A stretch of 64,000 nt of DNA from Microbacterium psychrotolerans (GCF_031085295.1 NZ_JAVFWO010000002.1:310001-374000); one strand, 5' to 3'. Shown: positions 1-8,699, counted from the stretch's first letter. Notes: generated by a model not told the origin, from the letters alone. Numbers and translations: made by a program.

Positions 1-1
1 C

Positions 2-127
2 GAGCACGGCGGCTCGGACCCGTTCGCGGTGCTGGAGTACGCGCTCGATCCCGACGCCACCGACGATGTGCTGCTGGTCAACCTGGATTCCGACGGGGCC
101 GTGCTGTCGGTCACGAGCGCGGATTGA
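2..127 (+). CDS. C-terminal end of an unidentified protein (partial)
   Basis: The first 41 codons end at a TGA at 125-127; the 5' part lies outside the window. The visible tail is acidic and ends in a predicted alternating beta pattern (VLLVNLDSDGAVLSVTSAD). This looks like the last strands of a small alpha/beta protein, and similar tails occur in small actinobacterial proteins of unknown function, but I cannot assign a family. It converges with lipA, with a 9-base gap. The reading frame is supported by codon use (G/C in nearly every third position) and the clean stop. Confidence 0.5.
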   Translation, partial: EHGGSDPFAVLEYALDPDATDDVLLVNLDSDGAVLSVTSAD

Positions 128-136
128 CCGCCGCCG

Positions 137-1186
137 TCACACCGCCTGCGCGAAGCCGCGCTCGACGTGGACGTCCTCGGCGATGTGCGCGAGGTGCGCC
201 GGGATCTCGCGACCCTTGGACAGCATCGACTGCGCCCAGAGGCGGCCCGCACGGTACGACGAGCGCACCAGGGGACCGGCGAGCACTCCGAGGAATCCGA
301 TCCGCTCGGCCTCCTCTTTGAACTCGACGAACTCCTGGGGCTTGACCCACCGCGCGACGGGCAGGTGACGGGGCGACGGGCGGAGGTACTGGGTGATGGT
401 GATGATGTCGGTGCCGGCGGCGTGGAGGTCCTCGAGGGCCTGGACGACCTCCTCGGGCTCTTCCCCCATGCCCAGGATGAGGTTCGACTTGGTGATGAGG
501 CCCGCATCGCGCGCCTGGGTCAGCACGTCGAGCGAGCGCTCGTAGCGGAAGGCGGGCCGGATCCGCTTGAAGATGCGAGGGACCGTCTCGACGTTGTGTG
601 CGAAGACCTCGGGGCGGCTCTCGAACACCTCGCCCAGCAGCGCCGGGTCGCCGTTGAAGTCGGTGGCGAGGATCTCGACGCCCGTGTTCGGATTCATCGC
701 GTGGATCTGCCGGACGGTCTCGGCGTGGAGCCACGCGCCGCCGTCCGGCAGGTCGTCTCGCGCCACGCCGGTCACGGTGGCGTAGCGCAGGTTCATGCGC
801 ACGACGCTCTCGGCCACGCGGCGGGGCTCGTCGGTGTCGTAGTCGGCGGGCTTGCCGGTGTCGATCTGGCAGAAGTCGCAACGCCGCGTGCACTGCGACC
901 CGCCGATGAGGAAGGTGGCCTCGCGGTCCTCCCAGCACTCGTAGATGTTGGGACAGCCGGCCTCCTGGCACACGGTGTGAAGCTCCTCGGTCTTCACGAG
1001 CGAGTGCAGCGCCTGGTACTCGGGCCCCATCTTGGCCTTGGTCTTGATCCACTCCGGCTTGCGCTCGATCGGAGTCTGCGCGTTGCGCACTTCGAGCCGC
1101 AGGAGCTTCCGTCCGTCAGGACCGGAGGGAGCGGATGCCGCGTCCGGCGTGCCCGCCGCGCCCGGCCCGCTGCTGCACGCGCTCAT
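137..1186 (-). CDS. lipA: Lipoyl synthase LipA
   Basis: Radical-SAM enzyme of 349 residues that inserts two sulfurs into protein-bound octanoyl groups to make lipoyl cofactors for 2-oxoacid dehydrogenases and the glycine cleavage system. Both iron-sulfur motifs are visible: the auxiliary-cluster CX4CX5C in [12 protein letters not shown] and the radical-SAM CX3CX2C in CTRRCDFC. The conserved C-terminal RSSYRAG, which ligates the sacrificial cluster, is also present. The ATG at 1186 overlaps the lipB stop as ATGA, which fixes the start and indicates translational coupling. The first 25 or so residues are a Ser/Ala/Gly-rich, probably disordered extension. Confidence 0.96.
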   Translation of the reverse strand: MSACSSGPGAAGTPDAASAPSGPDGRKLLRLEVRNAQTPIERKPEWIKTKAKMGPEYQALHSLVKTEELHTVCQEAGCPNIYECWEDREATFLIGGSQCTRRCDFCQIDTGKPADYDTDEPRRVAESVVRMNLRYATVTGVARDDLPDGGAWLHAETVRQIHAMNPNTGVEILATDFNGDPALLGEVFESRPEVFAHNVETVPRIFKRIRPAFRYERSLDVLTQARDAGLITKSNLILGMGEEPEEVVQALEDLHAAGTDIITITQYLRPSPRHLPVARWVKPQEFVEFKEEAERIGFLGVLAGPLVRSSYRAGRLWAQSMLSKGREIPAHLAHIAEDVHVERGFAQAV

Positions 1187-1821
1187 GCCGGCACCCCGGC
1201 GAAGTCGGCGGCGAACACGCGGCTCACCGTGTCGATCACGTCGCTCGGCGCGATCTCCGCGCCGGCGACCTCGCTGATCGTCGTCACTCCGGCATCCGTG
1301 ATCCCGCACGGGATGATGCCGCGGAAGCCGGCGAGGGAGTTGTCGCAGTTGAGCGCGAAGCCGTGCATCGTCACCCCGCGCTGCACGCGCACGCCGATCG
1401 CGGCGACCTTGTCCTCGCCCAGCGGGCGGCGCACCCACACGCCGCTGCGTCCTTCGACCCGGTAGCCCTCCACGTCGTACTCGCCCAGCACGTCGATGAG
1501 CAGCTGCTCGAGGCGGCGCACGTGGGCGACGACGTCGACGGGTTCGGTGAGCCGCACGATCGGGTAGCCGACGAGCTGTCCCGGCCCATGCCACGTGATC
1601 TTGCCGCCGCGGTCGACATCGACCACCGGCGTGCCGTCGGTCGGGCGCTCATGCCGCGCCGTGCGAGCGCCCGCGGTGTAGACGGGCTCGTGCTCGAGCA
1701 GCAGCAGTGTGTCGGGTCGCGTACCCGTCACCACCTCGGCGTGGATGCTGCGCTGCAGAGCCCAGCCGTCGAGGTACGGCACGTAGTCGGGGGAGAGGCC
1801 GACCGTCTGGATGTCGAGCAT
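1183..1821 (-). CDS. lipB: Octanoyltransferase LipB
   Basis: Transfers octanoate from acyl carrier protein to lipoyl domains, the step before LipA. The 212-residue length is normal. The substrate-binding segment [17 protein letters not shown], the lysine region KVAAIGVR and the catalytic cysteine in IIPCGI are intact, giving the expected Cys-Lys pair. The ATG at 1821 is preceded by the ribosome-binding sequence GAAGGAG. It is first in a two-gene operon with lipA (4-base overlap) and divergent from the TetR-type gene. A possible -10 (TATTGT on the minus strand, 1869-1874) lies about 50 bases upstream. Confidence 0.96.
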   Translation of the reverse strand: MLDIQTVGLSPDYVPYLDGWALQRSIHAEVVTGTRPDTLLLLEHEPVYTAGARTARHERPTDGTPVVDVDRGGKITWHGPGQLVGYPIVRLTEPVDVVAHVRRLEQLLIDVLGEYDVEGYRVEGRSGVWVRRPLGEDKVAAIGVRVQRGVTMHGFALNCDNSLAGFRGIIPCGITDAGVTTISEVAGAEIAPSDVIDTVSRVFAADFAGVPA

Positions 1822-1856
1822 CGCGCTCCTTCACTCGTTCGCTCGTGGCGATTGAT

Positions 1857-1879
1857 GGATTGCGTCCAACAATACATCC
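1857..1879. promoter_or_regulatory. AT-richer divergent control region with imperfect palindrome
   Basis: Between lipB and the TetR-VOC gene lies an unusually AT-rich patch with GGAT and ATCC at its ends and ACAATA/TATTGT in its middle. It is the only A/T island in the intergenic region and could hold the lipB -10 element and a TetR-type operator. The symmetry is weak, so this is a suggestion only. Confidence 0.25.
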
Positions 1880-1948
1880 GCGTCGCGACATGCACGGCGC
1901 ATCCGGCAACTCCGATGCCGCGCGCTGCACCGGTCATAAGGTGGCTTC

Positions 1949-2938
1949 ATGTCCACCGAGCCGCGCGCGGGACGACCGAAGGCGTCGTCGCGCGAGACCA
2001 TCGCCGAAGCGGCGTGCGAGCTGTTCCTCGAGCAGGGCTACGAGCAGACCTCGATCGCCGACATCTCCAGCCGCGCCGGCGTCAGCCGGTCGAGCTTCTT
2101 CAACTACTTCTCATCCAAGTCCGACGTGCTGTGGGCCGGGCTCGACGAGCGACTCCTCGCCTTCGAGGGGCGTCTGGGCTCCGACGAGGAGGCGGATGCC
2201 GTCGCCGCCGTCCGCGCGGCGACCCTCGCCATCTCCGAGGGCTTCGCGCCCGACAGCCTGGCGCTGGGCATCGTGAACGCGACGGCGATGGGACTCGAGG
2301 CCGAGTACGAGCGAGACGCCGCCCTCCGCCGGGCGCGCGTGGCGAGGTCGGTCGCGACGCGGTTCGTCCGTGCCGGCTCGGATCGCGTGCACGCCGAGGT
2401 CGCCGGCGCCGCGTGGGGCGGAGCCGTGCTCGCCGCCGTCGAGGCGTGGGCCCACGACGGTGCCGGACGCACCGCGCTCGCGCGCTTCCTGGCGCGTGCC
2501 GCGGACGCCGCTCAGGTCGTCAGACCCATGCGCGCCGGAGAGGTGCGGCAGCTGCGCGTGGTGGTAGAGGCACCCGACTTCGAGGACGCCCTCCGCTTCT
2601 ACCGCGACGTCGTCGGGATGCCGCAGGCCGAGGCGTACGAGGCCGAGGGCGGCGCCCGTGTGGCGATCCTCGACGCGGGGCGCGCGACCCTCGAGCTGTC
2701 GAACCCGGCACAGGTCGCCTTCATCGACCGTGTGGAGACGGACGGCGATGCGCCGAGCGAGCGCATCCGGCTCGCACTCGAGGTGGAGGACTCGACAGCC
2801 GCGGCGGATCGGCTGGCGGCCGGGGGAGCGGCGGTCGAGGCATCCGCCCGCGAGACTCCCTGGCGCTCGGTCAACGCGCGGCTTCGCGGGCCGGCCGACC
2901 TGCAGCTGACGCTCTTCCAGGAGCTCGGGCCGCAGTAG
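1949..2938 (+). CDS. TetR-family regulator fused to a C-terminal VOC (glyoxalase-fold) domain
   Basis: A 329-residue protein with two recognisable parts. Residues about 10-60 are a TetR DNA-binding domain, with the recognition-helix region SRAGVSRSSFFNYFSSK. The helical region to about 190 resembles a TetR ligand-binding core. From about 198 to 326 the sequence changes to a VOC/bleomycin-resistance-like domain (LRVVVEAPDFEDALRFYRDV ... LRGPADLQLTLFQEL), with one beta-alpha-beta-beta-beta pair repeated. The frame is continuous, so this is a genuine fusion here. The VOC part may be a second sensor or an enzyme acting on the inducer; the ligand is unknown. A TAAGGT hexamer ends 6 bases before the ATG, suggesting a leaderless transcript. 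Confidence 0.85.
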   Translation: MSTEPRAGRPKASSRETIAEAACELFLEQGYEQTSIADISSRAGVSRSSFFNYFSSKSDVLWAGLDERLLAFEGRLGSDEEADAVAAVRAATLAISEGFAPDSLALGIVNATAMGLEAEYERDAALRRARVARSVATRFVRAGSDRVHAEVAGAAWGGAVLAAVEAWAHDGAGRTALARFLARAADAAQVVRPMRAGEVRQLRVVVEAPDFEDALRFYRDVVGMPQAEAYEAEGGARVAILDAGRATLELSNPAQVAFIDRVETDGDAPSERIRLALEVEDSTAAADRLAAGGAAVEASARETPWRSVNARLRGPADLQLTLFQELGPQ

Positions 2939-3001
2939 CCAGGACGAAACGCCGGGTGCCGGACACGTACGGAGTGAGACCACCCCGACGATGGAGGCAC
3001 C

Positions 3002-3685
3002 ATGACCCGCGACGCGTTCGATGATCTGCTCGACCGCTCGGCTCCGGCGACCCGCGAACCGCTCGACGCCGACCTCGCCGCGATGATCGCCGAGGCCCGC
3101 ACCGAGGTTCCGCGTCCGCGTCGACATCGGATCGCGATCGCCTCCGGAGTCCTCGCGATCGCCCTCGTCGGCGGAGCGGGCGTCGCGGTGGCGACTGATG
3201 GCTTCAGCTGGGCGCCGTGGGCGCAGGACCCCGTGGGCGCCGTGTCGTTCTCGATGTCGAACGGGTTCGACTGCGAGCTGCGGTTCTCGCGATACACGGC
3301 AGGATCGGATCCCGCGTTCCTCGCCGACGTCAACCGCACTCTCGAGGACTGGTACCGCGCGACGGATGTCGTTGGCCGAGCACAGGCTCGCATTCCACAG
3401 CAGCAGGAGGATCTCGCTGCAATGAGGACAGCCGAGGAGAAGGCGGAACTCGATGCCCAGCTGGCGGAACTGTCGCCGCAGGAGCGTGCCGAGGCGATCG
3501 CGCACAACGCCTGGGCGGATGAGTGGATCGCGTGGGAGCTCGTGGTGAGCGACCTCGAGACGGCGGCGCTCCGGGAGGCCGGATTCGCGGTGCCCGACGA
3601 GCGATTCGTCGGCAGCGAGCGCGGCTCGCAGATCCAGTGCTTCGACGAAGACGGGGAGCCCTACGGTATGGGTGCCGGTTCGTGA
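3002..3685 (+). CDS. Single-pass membrane protein, putative anti-sigma-like partner
   Basis: A 227-residue protein with a short acidic cytoplasmic N-terminus, a basic stop (RPRRHR), one membrane helix at about 43-63 (IAIASGVLAIALVGGAGVAV) and an outward domain of about 160 residues containing a charged helical segment (EEKAELDAQLAELSPQERAE) and two cysteines. Its TGA overlaps the GTG of the following sigma-factor gene. By analogy it may hold or regulate that sigma factor, but it lacks the HXXXCXXC zinc motif of ZAS anti-sigma factors. Its place upstream of the sigma gene is also the reverse of the usual order. The function is inferred from context only. A GGAGGC ribosome-binding site precedes the ATG. 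Confidence 0.75.
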   Translation: MTRDAFDDLLDRSAPATREPLDADLAAMIAEARTEVPRPRRHRIAIASGVLAIALVGGAGVAVATDGFSWAPWAQDPVGAVSFSMSNGFDCELRFSRYTAGSDPAFLADVNRTLEDWYRATDVVGRAQARIPQQQEDLAAMRTAEEKAELDAQLAELSPQERAEAIAHNAWADEWIAWELVVSDLETAALREAGFAVPDERFVGSERGSQIQCFDEDGEPYGMGAGS

Positions 3686-4188
3686 GCCGCGACGAGCGAC
3701 GGCTCACGACGGCGCTGCGCGAGGCATCTGGCGACCTTCTCGCCTACCTGCAGCGGCGCGTCGGGAACGACGACGCCCCCGATCTTCTCGGCGAGACGAT
3801 GGTCGTCGCCTGGCGACGGGTCGGCGACCTTCCCGACGACCCGGAGCGAGCGCGGATGTGGTTGTTCGGCATCGCCCGTAAGACGCTCCTCAATCACGCG
3901 AGGGGCGAGCGTCGCCGCTGGGCGCTGGCCGATCGCATCCGCGGACAGGTGACGACGGATGCCGCGGCCGCGGCCGCCGACGAGGGAGCCGAGGTGCGCG
4001 ACGCCATCGCCCGCCTGCAGCCCGATCTCGCGGAGCTCGTGCGGCTCGTCCACTGGGAGCGCTTCTCCATCGCGGAGGCCGCCGAGGTCCTCGGGGTCCC
4101 CGCATCCACGGCTCGCGGCCGGTATGCGCAGGCGAAGGACGTGCTGCGCGCCGCGCTGGATGCGGGCATCGTCGTGCCTGGTCGCTGA
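3682..4188 (+). CDS. ECF-like RNA polymerase sigma factor
   Basis: A 168-residue two-domain sigma factor. Region 2 spans about 15-85 (DLLGETMVVAWRRV ... MWLFGIARKTLLNHAR), and region 4 about 110-160, with the helix-turn-helix FSIAEAAEVLGVPASTARGR. The GTG at 3682 is chosen because it overlaps the upstream stop (GTGA) and gives a normal ECF length. A frame-open extension to 3523 exists but lacks family similarity. It probably directs a small extracytoplasmic-stress or envelope regulon together with the coupled membrane protein. No target promoter motif could be deduced. Confidence 0.88.
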   Translation: MSRDERRLTTALREASGDLLAYLQRRVGNDDAPDLLGETMVVAWRRVGDLPDDPERARMWLFGIARKTLLNHARGERRRWALADRIRGQVTTDAAAAAADEGAEVRDAIARLQPDLAELVRLVHWERFSIAEAAEVLGVPASTARGRYAQAKDVLRAALDAGIVVPGR

Positions 4189-4217
4189 GCGGCGGCGGGA
4201 GGCGGCATCCGCTCGCG

Positions 4218-4223
4218 TAGAAT
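4218..4223 (+). promoter_or_regulatory. -10 element of ffh (TAGAAT)
   Basis: TAGAAT lies 9 bases before the ffh ATG. With a normal -10 to start-site distance of 6-8 bases, the transcript would begin at or next to the start codon. No convincing -35 element is seen. The ATG is preceded only by a G-run. Confidence 0.5.
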
Positions 4224-4232
4224 CGGGGGATC

Positions 4233-5798
4233 ATGGCGACTTTCGGCACCCTCTCCGACCGGCTCACCGAGACCTTCCGCAGCCTCCGCACCAAGGGCAA
4301 GCTCACGCCCGCGGACGTCGACGGCACGGTCCGCGAGATCCGGCGTGCCCTGCTCGACGCCGACGTGGCGCTGCCCGTCGTCAAGGAATTCACCGCCAAG
4401 GTGCGCGAACGCGCCCTCGGCGACGAGGTCAACCGGGCGCTGAACCCCGCGCAGCAGGTCGTCCAGATCGTCAACGAGGAGCTCGTGGCGATCCTCGGCG
4501 GCGAGCAGCGTCGCCTGCAGTTCGCCAAGAACCCGCCGACCATCATCATGCTGGCGGGCCTGCAGGGTTCGGGAAAGACGACGTTCGCCGGCAAGCTCGC
4601 CCGTCAGCTCGAGAAGGACGGCCACACGCCGCTCCTCATCGCCGCCGACCTCCAGCGCCCCAACGCCGTCAACCAGCTGCAGGTCGTCGCCGAGCGCGCC
4701 GGTGCCGCGATCTACGCGCCCGAGCCGGGCAACGGCGTCGGCGACCCGGTCAAGGTCGCCCGCGACGGCGTCGAGGTCGCGCGCCGCCAGCAGCACGACG
4801 TCGTCATCATCGACACCGCCGGCCGTCTCGGCGTCGACGCCGAGCTCATGAAGCAGGCCGCCGACATCCGCAAGGCCACCGATCCGGACGAGGTGCTGTT
4901 CGTCATCGACGCGATGATCGGACAGGATGCCGTCAACACGGCGAAGGCCTTCCAGGACGGCGTCGACTTCACCGGCGTCGTGCTCTCGAAGCTCGACGGC
5001 GACGCCCGCGGCGGTGCCGCCCTCTCCGTCGCCTCGGTGACGGGCCGCCCGATCATCTTCGCCTCGACGGGCGAGGGCCTGGACGACCTCGAGGCCTTCC
5101 ACCCCGACCGCATGGCGTCGCGCATCCTCGACCTCGGTGACATCCTCACCCTCATCGAGCAGGCGCAGCAGGCGTTCGACGAGGAGGAGGCGCTCAAGGT
5201 CGCGGAGAAGCTCGCGACCGAGCAGTTCACGCTCGAGGACTTCCTCGCCCAGATGCAGCAGATGCGCAAGATGGGCTCGATGAAGAAGATGCTCGGGATG
5301 CTCCCGGGCATGGGCTCCATGAAGGATCAGCTCGAGAACTTCGACGAGCGCGAGATCGACCGCACCGAGGCGATCATCCGCTCGATGACCCCCGCTGAGC
5401 GCCGCAACACCAAGCTCCTCAACGGCTCCCGCCGGCTGCGCATCGCGCGCGGCTCGGGCATGACCGTCACCGACGTCAACCAGCTCGTGCAGCGTTTCGA
5501 GCAGGCCGCGAAGATGATGAAGACCGTCGCACGCGGTGGCGTGCCGAACATCCCCGGAATGGGGCCGATCCCCGGCGCCGGCCGGCCGGGCGCTTCGTCC
5601 AAGCGCGGCAAGCAGCAGAAGGCGAAGGGCTCGCGTTCGGGCAACCCCGCCAAGCGCGCGGCCGAGAACGCCGGCATCGCGGCTCAGGGCGCCGAGGCAC
5701 CCACCGGCTCGGGCTTCGGGCTCGGCGCCGGCGGTGCGAAGGGCGCCCCGACCGAGGCGGACCTGGCCGAGCTGCAGAAGATGCTCGGTCGCGGCTGA
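4233..5798 (+). CDS. ffh: Signal recognition particle protein Ffh
   Basis: GTPase and RNA-binding core of the bacterial signal recognition particle, which delivers nascent membrane proteins to FtsY at the membrane. The 521 residues show the N domain (1-95), the G domain with P-loop GLQGSGKTT at about 109, DTAGR and SKLDGDARGG, and the methionine-rich M domain from about 340 (MQQMRKMGSMKKMLGMLPG). The C-terminal tail from about 440 is a Gly/Ala/Lys-rich actinobacterial extension. It is monocistronic between the sigma gene and a convergent gene. Essential housekeeping; no anomalies. Confidence 0.98.
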   Translation: MATFGTLSDRLTETFRSLRTKGKLTPADVDGTVREIRRALLDADVALPVVKEFTAKVRERALGDEVNRALNPAQQVVQIVNEELVAILGGEQRRLQFAKNPPTIIMLAGLQGSGKTTFAGKLARQLEKDGHTPLLIAADLQRPNAVNQLQVVAERAGAAIYAPEPGNGVGDPVKVARDGVEVARRQQHDVVIIDTAGRLGVDAELMKQAADIRKATDPDEVLFVIDAMIGQDAVNTAKAFQDGVDFTGVVLSKLDGDARGGAALSVASVTGRPIIFASTGEGLDDLEAFHPDRMASRILDLGDILTLIEQAQQAFDEEEALKVAEKLATEQFTLEDFLAQMQQMRKMGSMKKMLGMLPGMGSMKDQLENFDEREIDRTEAIIRSMTPAERRNTKLLNGSRRLRIARGSGMTVTDVNQLVQRFEQAAKMMKTVARGGVPNIPGMGPIPGAGRPGASSKRGKQQKAKGSRSGNPAKRAAENAGIAAQGAEAPTGSGFGLGAGGAKGAPTEADLAELQKMLGRG

Positions 5799-5812
5799 CG
5801 CCGCATCAGCCG
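5792..5812. terminator. Short hairpin at the end of ffh
   Basis: Perfect 7-bp stem (CGGCTGA/TCAGCCG) with a 7-base loop, overlapping the ffh stop codon and followed by a GC-rich stretch without a T-run. Because the facing gene on the minus strand also ends here, it may act as a weak bidirectional terminator. Confidence 0.4.
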
Positions 5813-5883
5813 GCTGCCCCGGCCGCGGCATCCGCCCCTTCCAGGACGAGCTCAGGTGATGTCGCCGGCGTAGGCCCCGGCAT
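5806..5883 (-). CDS. Candidate 25-residue small protein
   Basis: A short open frame begins with ATG at 5883, preceded at the ideal distance by AGGAGG, the strongest Shine-Dalgarno sequence in this neighbourhood. It encodes an acidic Ala/Gly/Pro-rich peptide ([20 protein letters not shown]...) ending at 5806. It starts 30 bases after the upstream minus-strand ligase gene and could be co-transcribed. The low-complexity composition and small size mean the ribosome-binding site is the only real support. No known family. Confidence 0.35.
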   Translation of the reverse strand: MPGPTPATSPELVLEGADAAAGAAG

Positions 5884-5912
5884 GGCAGCCTCCTGCGAAG
5901 CGAGAATGCGGG

Positions 5913-7076
5913 TCAGTGGCCGAGCGTGGCCAGGTGCTCGCGCAGCGTGGGGCCGGAGCGGAACTCGCCGACCAGGTGGCGCACCACCTCGCGGAGGTCG
6001 CCGTCGGCCGCATCGGCCACGGCGAGCTGGCGGGAATAGCTCGCGCCGCCCGTGAGAATGGCCTCTATGCCCGCCAGCTCGCGGGCGCATTTGAGGTCGT
6101 CGGCGATGTCTCCGATCTCGGCCAGCGTCTCGCGCAGGTGCTCGGTGACGAGGCGCTGGGTGCCGTGATGATCGACGATCACACGGGCGTCGAGTCCGTA
6201 GCGGGCGGCGCGCCACTTGTTCTCGCGGACGAACCAGGGCTGGATCGTCTCGAGCGGCAGGCCCTCGTCGAGACGGCGGGAGAAGTGCTCGACCAGCAAC
6301 TGCACCAGGGCGGCGACCGCGGCCAGCTCGGGGAGTGTCGACATGCCGTCGCACGCGCGCACCTCGATGGTTCCCCAGCGAGGTGCCGGGCGGATGTCCC
6401 ACCGCACCTCCGTGGCGTCCTCCATGACTCCGGTGCCGACCATGTCGTCGAGATAGCCCTCGAACTCGCTCCAGTTCTGGAGCGGCCACGGCAGGCCCGC
6501 GGTGGGCAGCTGCTGGAAGACGAGCGCCCGGTTCGACGCATAGCCGGTGCGCTCACCGGCCCAGAACGGGCTCGACGCCGACAGCGCCTGCAGGTGAGGC
6601 AGGTATACCGCGAGGGCGTTGATGATCGGGAACACCTTGTTGACGTCATCGACGCCGACGTGCACGTGGATGCCCCAGATCATCATGTTGCGACCCCACC
6701 ACTGCGTGCGCTCGATGAGCTTGTGATAGCGGGTCTTGTCGGTGACGCTCTGGTCGTACCACTGCGCGAACGGATGGCTGCCTGCACAGAGGAGGTCGAC
6801 GCCGTGCGGGTCGGTGTAGGTGCGCACCTCGGCGATGGCGTCGGCGATGTCGTCGACGGCGGCCGCGACGGTGTCGCCGATGCCGCTGGTCACCTCCACG
6901 GTGTTCGTGAGCAGCTCGCCGGTGACGGTGTACCGCTCGAGGCTGGAGCGCTCTTCGAGTGCGGCGAGCAGATCCGGCCCACGCGGGATCAGGTCCCCGG
7001 TCGCGGTGTCGGCGAGCATGAGCTCCCACTCGAGGCCCACCGACGAGCGGGCGGATGTCGCGAAGGGCACCGTCAT
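5913..7076 (-). CDS. Carboxylate-amine ligase, glutamate-cysteine ligase family 2 (YbdK/EgtA-like)
   Basis: A 387-residue ATP-dependent ligase of the GCS2 group, which joins a glutamate gamma-carboxyl to an amine such as cysteine. Family features are the N-terminal [10 protein letters not shown] (substrate/metal-binding strand), [10 protein letters not shown], the [21 protein letters not shown] segment and [14 protein letters not shown] near residue 295. The ATG at 7076 ([19 protein letters not shown]) is chosen over an upstream one that would add 16 residues with no similarity. No ergothioneine genes are nearby, so EgtA function cannot be claimed; the substrate is unknown. It is divergent from rpsP. 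Confidence 0.88.
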   Translation of the reverse strand: MTVPFATSARSSVGLEWELMLADTATGDLIPRGPDLLAALEERSSLERYTVTGELLTNTVEVTSGIGDTVAAAVDDIADAIAEVRTYTDPHGVDLLCAGSHPFAQWYDQSVTDKTRYHKLIERTQWWGRNMMIWGIHVHVGVDDVNKVFPIINALAVYLPHLQALSASSPFWAGERTGYASNRALVFQQLPTAGLPWPLQNWSEFEGYLDDMVGTGVMEDATEVRWDIRPAPRWGTIEVRACDGMSTLPELAAVAALVQLLVEHFSRRLDEGLPLETIQPWFVRENKWRAARYGLDARVIVDHHGTQRLVTEHLRETLAEIGDIADDLKCARELAGIEAILTGGASYSRQLAVADAADGDLREVVRHLVGEFRSGPTLREHLATLGH

Positions 7077-7135
7077 GCGCACAGTCTGGCACGCACGTGT
7101 CTGGACTCCGGTGGTTCGCGGCATGGTGCGTCATC

Positions 7136-7144
7136 TGGCAGAAT
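7136..7144 (+). promoter_or_regulatory. rpsP promoter -10 region (TGGCAGAAT)
   Basis: TGGCAGAAT, with CAGAAT at 7139-7144 as the likely -10, lies about 125 bases before rpsP. The identical 9-mer is found upstream of rplS at 28176-28184, also with a long leader. This supports a shared ribosomal-protein promoter type. Confidence 0.5.
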
Positions 7145-7268
7145 AGAGGGCTGGACCACACGCTCGACCCTCTATCCAGCGTCGTGCTCCTCCTCTGAGC
7201 TCCCGCCGGGTGTGCACCCCACGCTCCAGGCGACAGGTTCGTTCGCTTTCCACACATTCAGGAGAATC

Positions 7269-7691
7269 GTGGCTGTCAAGATCCGTCTCAAGCGCCTCGG
7301 CAAGATCCGTGCGCCCTACTACCGCATCGTCGTGGCCGACTCGCGCACCAAGCGCGACGGCCGTGTCATCGAAGAGATCGGCAAGTACCACCCCACCGAG
7401 GAGCCCTCGTTCATCGAGGTCGACTCGGAGCGTGCCCAGTACTGGCTGAGCGTCGGCGCGCAGCCCACCGAGCAGGTGCGCGCGCTCCTCAAGCTCACCG
7501 GCGACTGGGGTCAGTTCAAGGGCGACAAGAACGCGGTCTCGACCGTGAAGACCCGCGAAGAGAAGCCTGCGTTCGAGATCGACTCCTCGAAGAAGTCGGT
7601 CGTGAAGCCGAAGGCCGAGAAGAAGGCCGAGGCCGCCGAGGCTCCCGCCGCCGAGGCGACCGACGAGGCCGCCGCCGAGTCCGCAGAGTAA
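7269..7691 (+). CDS. rpsP: Ribosomal protein bS16
   Basis: Small-subunit ribosomal protein, 140 residues. The conserved core ([19 protein letters not shown] ... [17 protein letters not shown]) occupies the first 80 residues. The remaining 60 form an Ala/Glu/Lys-rich tail typical of actinobacterial S16 and absent from the shorter homologues. The start is GTG at 7269, with AGGAGA 5 bases upstream. It is first in the rpsP-khpA-rimM run. Confidence 0.98.
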   Translation: MAVKIRLKRLGKIRAPYYRIVVADSRTKRDGRVIEEIGKYHPTEEPSFIEVDSERAQYWLSVGAQPTEQVRALLKLTGDWGQFKGDKNAVSTVKTREEKPAFEIDSSKKSVVKPKAEKKAEAAEAPAAEATDEAAAESAE

Positions 7692-7695
7692 TCCG

Positions 7696-7926
7696 TTGCT
7701 CGCCGCCGCGCTCGAACACGTCGTCAAGGGGATCGTCGATCACCCGGACGACGTCCGCATCGACTCGTCCACGTCGCCTCGCGGCGACGTGCTCGAAGTG
7801 CACGTCCACCCCGATGACCGGGGTCGCGTGATCGGGCGCGGCGGCCGCACGGCCAAAGCCCTGCGCACCCTCATCAGTGCCCTCGCCGACGGACGCCGCG
7901 TGCGCGTCGACGTCGCGGACGACTGA
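7696..7926 (+). CDS. khpA: KH-domain RNA-binding protein KhpA
   Basis: A 76-residue protein made almost entirely of one type II KH domain, with the GXXG loop in RVIGRGGRTAKALR at about 44-57. Family members bind RNA non-specifically, pair with KhpB/Jag in other bacteria and affect cell division and ribosome assembly. It starts with TTG at 7696, only 4 bases after the rpsP stop, so it is probably coupled to rpsP translation. The conserved position between rpsP and rimM supports the call. Confidence 0.93.
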   Translation: MLAAALEHVVKGIVDHPDDVRIDSSTSPRGDVLEVHVHPDDRGRVIGRGGRTAKALRTLISALADGRRVRVDVADD

Positions 7927-7927
7927 G

Positions 7928-8599
7928 GTGTCAGGCGAGAACACCGCGGGATCGGGCGCAGACGCCCGCAAGCCCGTGAATGCCGTTCCCCCCGCGGGCA
8001 AGACGCAGCTCCGTGTCGGTCGCCTCGTCAAGGCGCACGGGCTCAAGGGGGCCATCAAGCTCGAGCTGTACACCGACGACCCCGAGGGCCGCTTCGTCCC
8101 CGGTGCCACGTTCACCCTCCAGGTTCCCGAGTCGTCGCCCTGGCACGGCAAACCGCTCACGGTGCGCGAGTTCCGCTGGATGAACAGCCACCCGGTCGCC
8201 TTCTTCGAAGACGTCGACGACCGCGACGCCGCAGAGGCGCTCATCCGCGCCATCCTGTGGGTCGATGAGGACATCCAGGCCTCGCCGGCCGAGGAGGACG
8301 CCTGGTTCGATCACCAGCTCGTCGGACTTGACGTCGTGCGCGACGGCCAGGTCGTCGGCAAGGTCGCCCGGGTGGATCACTTCCCCGCGCAGGACCTGCT
8401 CATCGTGAAGGTTCGCGACGACGAGGTGCTGGTGCCGTTCGTCAAGGCGATCGTGCCGGAGGTCGACATCGCGGCCGGGCGCGTCATCGTGACACCGCCC
8501 GCGGGCCTCTTCGAGGATCTCCCCGAGGACGACAACGACGACGACGACGATGCGGCGGACACCTCCGCCGCAGTCGACGACGACGACACCGCTCGCTGA
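7928..8599 (+). CDS. rimM: 16S rRNA maturation factor RimM
   Basis: Assists 30S assembly around the 16S rRNA head and S19. In the 223 residues, the RimM N domain runs from about 26 (LRVGRLVKAHGLKGAIKLEL) to 110. The PRC-barrel follows from about 118 to 195 (LVGLDVVRDGQVVGKVARVDH ... VPFVKAIVPEVD). The last 25 residues are almost all Asp/Ala, an acidic disordered tail. The GTG at 7928 starts one base after the khpA stop. In most actinobacteria trmD follows directly; here it is displaced by nearly 6 kb of nitrate genes. Confidence 0.95.
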   Translation: MSGENTAGSGADARKPVNAVPPAGKTQLRVGRLVKAHGLKGAIKLELYTDDPEGRFVPGATFTLQVPESSPWHGKPLTVREFRWMNSHPVAFFEDVDDRDAAEALIRAILWVDEDIQASPAEEDAWFDHQLVGLDVVRDGQVVGKVARVDHFPAQDLLIVKVRDDEVLVPFVKAIVPEVDIAAGRVIVTPPAGLFEDLPEDDNDDDDDAADTSAAVDDDDTAR

Positions 8600-8647
8600 C
8601 CCGTCTCACGCGGGCCCGCCGGTGCCCGTGCGGCAGATGTGATCTGC

Positions 8648-8666
8648 GGGAAACACGGCGGGAAAC
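8648..8666 (+). promoter_or_regulatory. Candidate nitrate-response operator upstream of nitrate reductase
   Basis: GGGAAACACGGCGGGAAAC contains the element GAAACACSGC that recurs upstream of narK, trmD and nirB, here followed by a second GGGAAAC 12 bases downstream and a GGAAC after that. It ends about 33 bases before the nitrate reductase ATG, a suitable site for an activator of the OmpR-fold type (NnaR or GlnR). No experimental evidence. Confidence 0.5.
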
Positions 8667-8699
8667 GCCCCGGAACCTCCATCCCGGATCATCGGAGGC

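Noticed and set aside
5913..7076. Assignment as ergothioneine EgtA
   Set aside because: The family is shared with YbdK-type ligases and no egtB, egtC, egtD or egtE is adjacent, so the substrate cannot be claimed.
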